Source: Dactylonectria macrodidyma
Taxonomy: Eukaryota; Ascomycota; Sordariomycetes; Hypocreales; Nectriaceae
DNA length: 64,000 bases
Assembly (NCBI GenBank): GCA_020744425.1
Contig: JAGMUV010000012.1
Span: 186,001 to 250,000 of the forward strand
Reading direction: 5' to 3'
Part shown: positions 59,529 to 64,000 of the stretch, piece after piece
Numbering within the stretch: the stretch's first letter is position 1
Layout of the letters: each line of letters opens with the position of its first letter
Notes under the pieces: generated by a model
Database searches by the model: none
The model's input: the letters and a program-made list of their open reading frames with translations, nothing else
What the model was told of the DNA's origin: nothing
Translations under genes and position numbers: made by a program

Positions 59529-62500
59529 TTGCAGTCACTGATCTTTAACGAAGGCTCGATCAACATGGATGAACTACTCGGCGGGGAGAAGCTCTACCAT
59601 CCCTATACGATAGCAAGTTCAGGGTTGGCAATTAAAGTTAAAGGTCTATGTAATACCGGAGCGGATGGTTATGTCTTTATGAATAAGGATCTAGCCCTAA
59701 GGATGCACCAACAACTGCAGAGCCGTCGAATCTTAATCCCGGGGCGGGGACTCGCCGTCAAGGGATACAAGGGCGGACGACAACGGATTACCCACATCAC
59801 AGTGGCAACGCTGGATATAGATGGCAGACGACAGCCAAATTGTCCGATGTTGGAACTCGGGATGCATCAGGACCTGATCATTAGGAGGAAGTGGTTCGAG
59901 AAGCACGACGTGGAAATCTCTGCCAAACATCGCCGCCTACGATGGCCTGACGACAGGCCGAAGGATTACCCTAGTAGCGATATTGTGATACCGATGTCTT
60001 CGTTGAAGGGCCCTCGCTGTTCAAGGCCAGCGGACCAGGCCGACATGGAACGACGCAACCAACTGAGCGCAGAACGAAAGAAGGCCCGCGAGGATCGGAT
60101 CCTTAGGAGGGGAGATCGCCCGCCAAGGAGGCAATGGTCGGATGACGCCAAAGAGAACATGGCTAAGATGGACAGGGCATTGAGGGATACGGCGCCCTCT
60201 CTCCCGATGAGGGACTTCAATACCGAGCTAGCGATGATCGAAGCCGACCTGCCACAGCGACCAATGATTAATACTGAGGGAGTCACAATCGAAATCAGTA
60301 TCGTTAGTGCCAGCAGGTGGCAGGAGAGGGTGGTCAAGCAGGAGGACACCGAATGGATCGGTGAAGTCACCCTCCAGGAGATCGACAAGATTATCGAAGA
60401 ACGACTAGAACGGAGAGAAGCCGGAGGGGAGAACCTTCGTAAAGATACGCCCGAATTGAGGGAGAAGGTAGAGTCAAAGTTACCTCGACAGCACTTACAC
60501 CTGCGACATGCCTTCTCCAAGGCTGAGTCTGACGCCTTGCCACCCCACCGGCCAGGCGTTGACATGAAGCTGGAATTGAAAGAGCCAATGCCCGACAGTC
60601 GGAAGGTCCCGCCAATGTACAAGTTGAGCCTCGAACAGCTAGAGGTGATGAGGAACTATATCGAGGAGCATCTGCAGAAAGGATTTATCGTACCGGCAGG
60701 TGACGCGCCATACGCATCACCAGTCCTGTTTGCAAAAAAGAAGAACGGCGGATGGCGTTTCTGTGTGGACTACAGGAAGCTCAACGAGTTGACGGCGAAG
60801 GAACATTGTGCACCACCCCTGATAGAAGAAACCCAGTCGAGGCTGGCAAAGGCAAAAGTATTTACAAAACTCGACATCCGACAGGCCTTCTATCGGATGC
60901 GGATGTCCCCGGAATCCGAGGATCTCACAGCCTTCAAGACTCGGTATGGCACCTACAAGTATAAGGTGGTACCGTTTGGTCTGACCAACGGCCCTTCGCA
61001 CTTCCAAGCTTACATCAACCACGTCCTAATGGATCTCCTGGACGTCTACTGCACAGCATACATCGACGATATCCTCATTTACTCAGAAAACGTCAAGGAC
61101 CACGAAGCGCACGTTAATGCAGTCTTGGAACGACTGGTCGCAGCAGGGTTGCAGGCAGACATCGACAAGTCAGAATTCTATGTTACAGAGACGGAGTTCC
61201 TGGGCTTTATAATTACGACAAACGGGATCCGGATGGACCCGAAAAAGATGAAAGCCATTATAGACTGGGAAGAACCAACAAACGTACGGGGAGTACAGGC
61301 CTTCCTTGGGTTTTGCAACTTCTACCGAAAGTTCGTCGAGTTTTACAGTCAGATAGCGCGACCGCTTACACTGTTAACAAAGAAGGGGATCCCATGGAGG
61401 TGGACTGAAGAGGAGACGACCGCGATGAAGGCTATGAAGTTGGCGATTTCGTCGGCCCCGTGCCGGGCCTGGTACGACCCTCTCCGTGATACGATCGTCG
61501 AGACCGACGCGTCAGGAGGTGTGGTGGCTGCAGTACTAACCCAGAAGGGCGATGACGGAGACTGGCATCCCGTAGCTTTCTTCTCCAAGACGATGAACGA
61601 CGCGGAGATGCGTTACCCAATTCACGACCAGGAGATGCTCGCGGTGGTATTGGCCTTGAAGGAATGGAACGCCGAGCTCTTGGGGCTCCAACGGCAATTC
61701 TTGGTTATTACTGACCACAAAGCCCTTGAGTACTTCTCGACGAAACAACGCCTTAATGGCAGGCAAGCGCGGTGGGCGGACGACCTGGCGCCTTATGACT
61801 TCAAGATCACCTACCGTCCGGGGCGAGAGAACGTTGTAGCGGATGCTCTGTCTCGGAAGTCGTCCGAATTGGCTACGCAGAAGGCGCGACGAGAAGCCGC
61901 GTGGAACAGGGTACTGCTGAGTCGGGACCTGGTGATTAGTTCCATTGACTATGAGGTCATGGCCGGCCCCTGCACCGAACCCGGTTCCGGGGAAGGGCCA
62001 GAGGTGGCATTGATCGGGGCGGAAGCTGTCGAGTCCTCGGTCAGCTCTGGAAGAGAGGCTATCCGAGCGCCGGAAGGATGGAAGCTGCTTGACGCCGTCC
62101 TCCGAGCTAATAGGGCCTCTCCCCAATCACTGCCCTACCGAGAGAACGCAGAGAAGAAGGCCGATGGTTGGACGATGGACGAAGGGGTGGTTTGCCGGAA
62201 CCAGCGCATTTTTGTTCCGGACGAAGGTGTTCTCCGAACGCTGGTCATCAAGGAGAACCACTGCAAGCTCAATGTAGCCCACCCTGGACGCAACAAAACC
62301 GTCAGATTGGTTGCCGAGAGGTTCTGGTGGCCGGGCTTATCGGCCGACGTCGATCGGTTCCGGGCAAATTGTAAGCCGTGGGGAAGAGCTCACGCTAATA
62401 GAGACAAGACCCCCGGATTGCTACACCCATTGGAAGTCCCACACCGGATATGGCAGCATGTTACAACAGACTTCCATTACATGCCTAAGGACAAGAACGG

Positions 62501-63692
62501 ATACGACTGCGTATGGGTAGTTATTGATCGGCTCAGCAAGATCGCTTTTTCTATACCTTGCTACCGGACGGTGACAGCGAAGGACGTTGCGTATATATAC
62601 TACCACCACGTCTACCGTGTTTTTGGGGTGCCGGAGACGGTGACGTCAGACCGAGGACCACAGTTTATCGCCGCCTTCATGGATGAGCTATGCAAGCTTA
62701 TCGGGGTGAAGCAGAAACTGAGCACAGCAGAGCACCCCCAGACAGACGGGAACACTGAGATCTACAACCAGTACTTGAACCACCGACTACGACCGTTTAT
62801 CAACCATTACCAAGACGACTGGAGTGAACTACTACCGTCGATAGACTATGCGCAGATGAATCTCTACCACGAGTCACTGGGTATGGAACCGGTGAGACTG
62901 TTACTCGGCCACTTGCCCCGATCCCAACTCGACTGGGATAAGAGAACCGACCTTGAGGGCTGCAAAACAAAAGCTGAACGTTTGTCGAGGGAGGATGCCC
63001 AGCAGTATGCCAAGCGGATTGCGGACTCCATCAAAGTTGCTAGGCAGAATCTCCACCAGGCGCAGGAACGGCAGATCCGCCAAGCTAACAAGAAGCGCCG
63101 GGAACCGGATTTTACGGTTGGGGACAAAGTCTGGGTCGACATGCGCGGACTTACGAGTACGAGACCCAGCCAGGCGTTAGACTGGAGGAAGAGAGGGCCA
63201 TGGACTATTGTGGAACAAGTCGGGCATTCATACCGCCTGGACTTACCCTCCTCGTGGCACATAAACCCAACTCTACACGCGGATCGGTTGCGGCGTTATC
63301 CCGACAATCCTATGCCAGGGCAGGATGAGGACCCACCACCACCTGAAGTCATCAACGGCGCCAAAGAGTACGAGGTTCACAAGGTCAAGGAGTCGCGGTA
63401 CAATAAGCGCGACAAACAGCTCCAGTATAGGGTAGACTGGGTCGGACACGACCCCGACGATGAATAGTACCCTGCCGAAAACTTCAAGAACGCACCGATG
63501 CGACTGAAGGAGTTCCATGAGGAATATTCGGAGGCACCTGGGCCACCGAAGCGATTACAGGCCTGGGTCGACGCGGCTGCTGCGGATACGGACGTACCGG
63601 AGCACCCTGACGATAATCAACCGATCAAACTGGGCCGGGGGCCCAAGAAAGCACGACGGAAACGAAGAGTCTTCGTCATCTGGCGATCGTGA
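59529..63692 (+). pseudogene. Pol of the Ty3/gypsy chromovirus, with disabling changes
   Basis: One long frame lies in a different phase from gag, with the open part beginning before gag's stop, so a frameshift would have made Gag-Pol. The protease active site reads CNTGADGY where D-T/S-G is expected, with Asn at 59652-59654. Reverse transcriptase (CVDYRKLN, LDIRQAFYRM, AYIDDILIY) and RNase H (VETDASG, YPIHDQEML, ITDHKALE) look intact. Integrase keeps the zinc His pair, but the Cys pair reads NCKPWG (TGG at 62379-62381 where Cys is expected); the core residues are present (TTDFHY, VTSDRGPQF, QTDGNTEIYN). The terminal chromodomain stops at TAG 63465-63467 where Trp is expected; the same frame runs on to 63692. 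Confidence 0.9.
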
Positions 63693-63748
63693 GAATTTGA
63701 CAACTTGCGCTCACGCGGCCGTTTTGAGCGCCTTGAAGAGGGGGGTGA

Positions 63749-63941
63749 TGTGACGGGAGCGTCTGGAGTGCTGGACCCAGGGTGGGGTCGATACGTAACT
63801 AGGACGCACGGGGCAGGCCACAGGGACTATCAACGCGTCCACGCGTCTACGCGCCTGCCCGCTTTCTCTTTCCTCTTCATCGTAGTATTCTCGCAATACA
63901 GTGGCATTACCTCTTGAGTTGATCTCATCTGGCCCGTGACA
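63749..63941 (+). repeat. 3' LTR of the Ty3/gypsy element
   Basis: Identical to the 5' LTR except for one base near its 3' end (CGTGACA). Followed by the ATATA duplication. Confidence 0.95.
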
Positions 63942-64000
63942 ATATAGTATAAGGGAGAAGATAGGCATTATATATTAAAGCATTATATTCTAACTACATC
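63942..64000. other. Flanking AT-rich DNA
   Basis: Target duplication and AT-rich host DNA; nothing else to the window end. Confidence 0.6.

Larger units (their letters stand above)
57238..63941 (+). mobile_element. Ty3/gypsy chromovirus, 6704 bp, recent insertion
   Basis: Two 193-bp LTRs in direct orientation differ at one base (CGCGACA versus CGTGACA at the 3' end), are bounded by TG...CA, and are flanked by ATATA duplications (57233-57237 and 63942-63946). Internal order: gag, protease, reverse transcriptase, RNase H, integrase, chromodomain. A purine tract (GAAGAGGGGGGTGA) precedes the 3' LTR. I could not match a tRNA to the region after the 5' LTR. Gag is split by a TRIM and pol carries inactivating changes, so this copy is not autonomous. 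Confidence 0.95.

Overview
This window looks like an accessory, transposon-rich region of a filamentous ascomycete (Pezizomycotina, perhaps Eurotiomycetes; the genus cannot be fixed from sequence alone). The evidence is introns of 41-60 bp with GT...AG borders and CTAAC-like branch sites, a fungal GH18 chitinase, an OSCA/CSC1-type channel, LysM proteins, DUF3435 tyrosine recombinases, a Tad-type LINE fragment, Ty3/Ty1 retrotransposons, and a 13-kb block turned almost entirely into A+T in the way repeat-induced point mutation (RIP) does. Many genes here are multi-exon, so I rebuilt them by splicing; in every rebuilt model the exon lengths close the reading frame.

Layout. 0-6 kb: a Ulp1-like protein that has lost its catalytic His and Cys, a degenerate kinase-like protein, a small coiled-coil protein and an unknown nuclear-looking protein, followed by a LINE remnant. 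6.8-16.5 kb: an unknown ORF, a secreted GH18 chitinase, an OSCA/CSC1-family channel, a small DUF6914-like protein, a 182-bp Tc1/mariner-type MITE, a chromodomain protein and a small membrane protein. 16.8-20.6 kb: two genes made of very short exons (9, 21, 33 nt), all joined in the same phase and encoding helical/coiled-coil protein, then a second pseudokinase. 21.7-27.3 kb: a secreted cysteine-rich protein, two minisatellites, a LysM protein with long low-complexity repeats, a dispersed repeat and a small MADS-like gene. 27.4-29.8 kb: a five-exon DUF3435 tyrosine recombinase with a complete R-R-H-Y set and C2H2 fingers.

30.2-43.6 kb is a RIP block in which three dead LTR retrotransposons can still be read: a chromovirus-type Ty3/gypsy (+), a Ty1/copia (+) and a Ty1/copia (-). 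44-49 kb holds a MYB/SANT-like gene and a broken tandem-chromodomain gene. 49-52 kb holds an inverted-repeat element and LINE 3' ends. 52.2-55.5 kb encodes a 1013-aa DUF3435 recombinase whose C-terminus carries two chromodomains. After a LysM pseudogene, 57.2-63.9 kb is a young Ty3/gypsy chromovirus (193-bp LTRs, one mismatch, ATATA target duplication). Its gag zinc knuckle is split by a 407-bp TRIM with perfect 83-bp terminal repeats and a GCTTC duplication.

The recurring themes are tyrosine recombinases next to MYB and chromodomain genes, chromatin-reader domains in unrelated contexts, pseudo-enzymes (two kinases, one protease), and chitin-related genes (GH18, two LysM). Two DUF3435 genes plus a MYB/SANT gene fit Starship-type giant mobile elements, but no complete element with both ends can be shown in this window.
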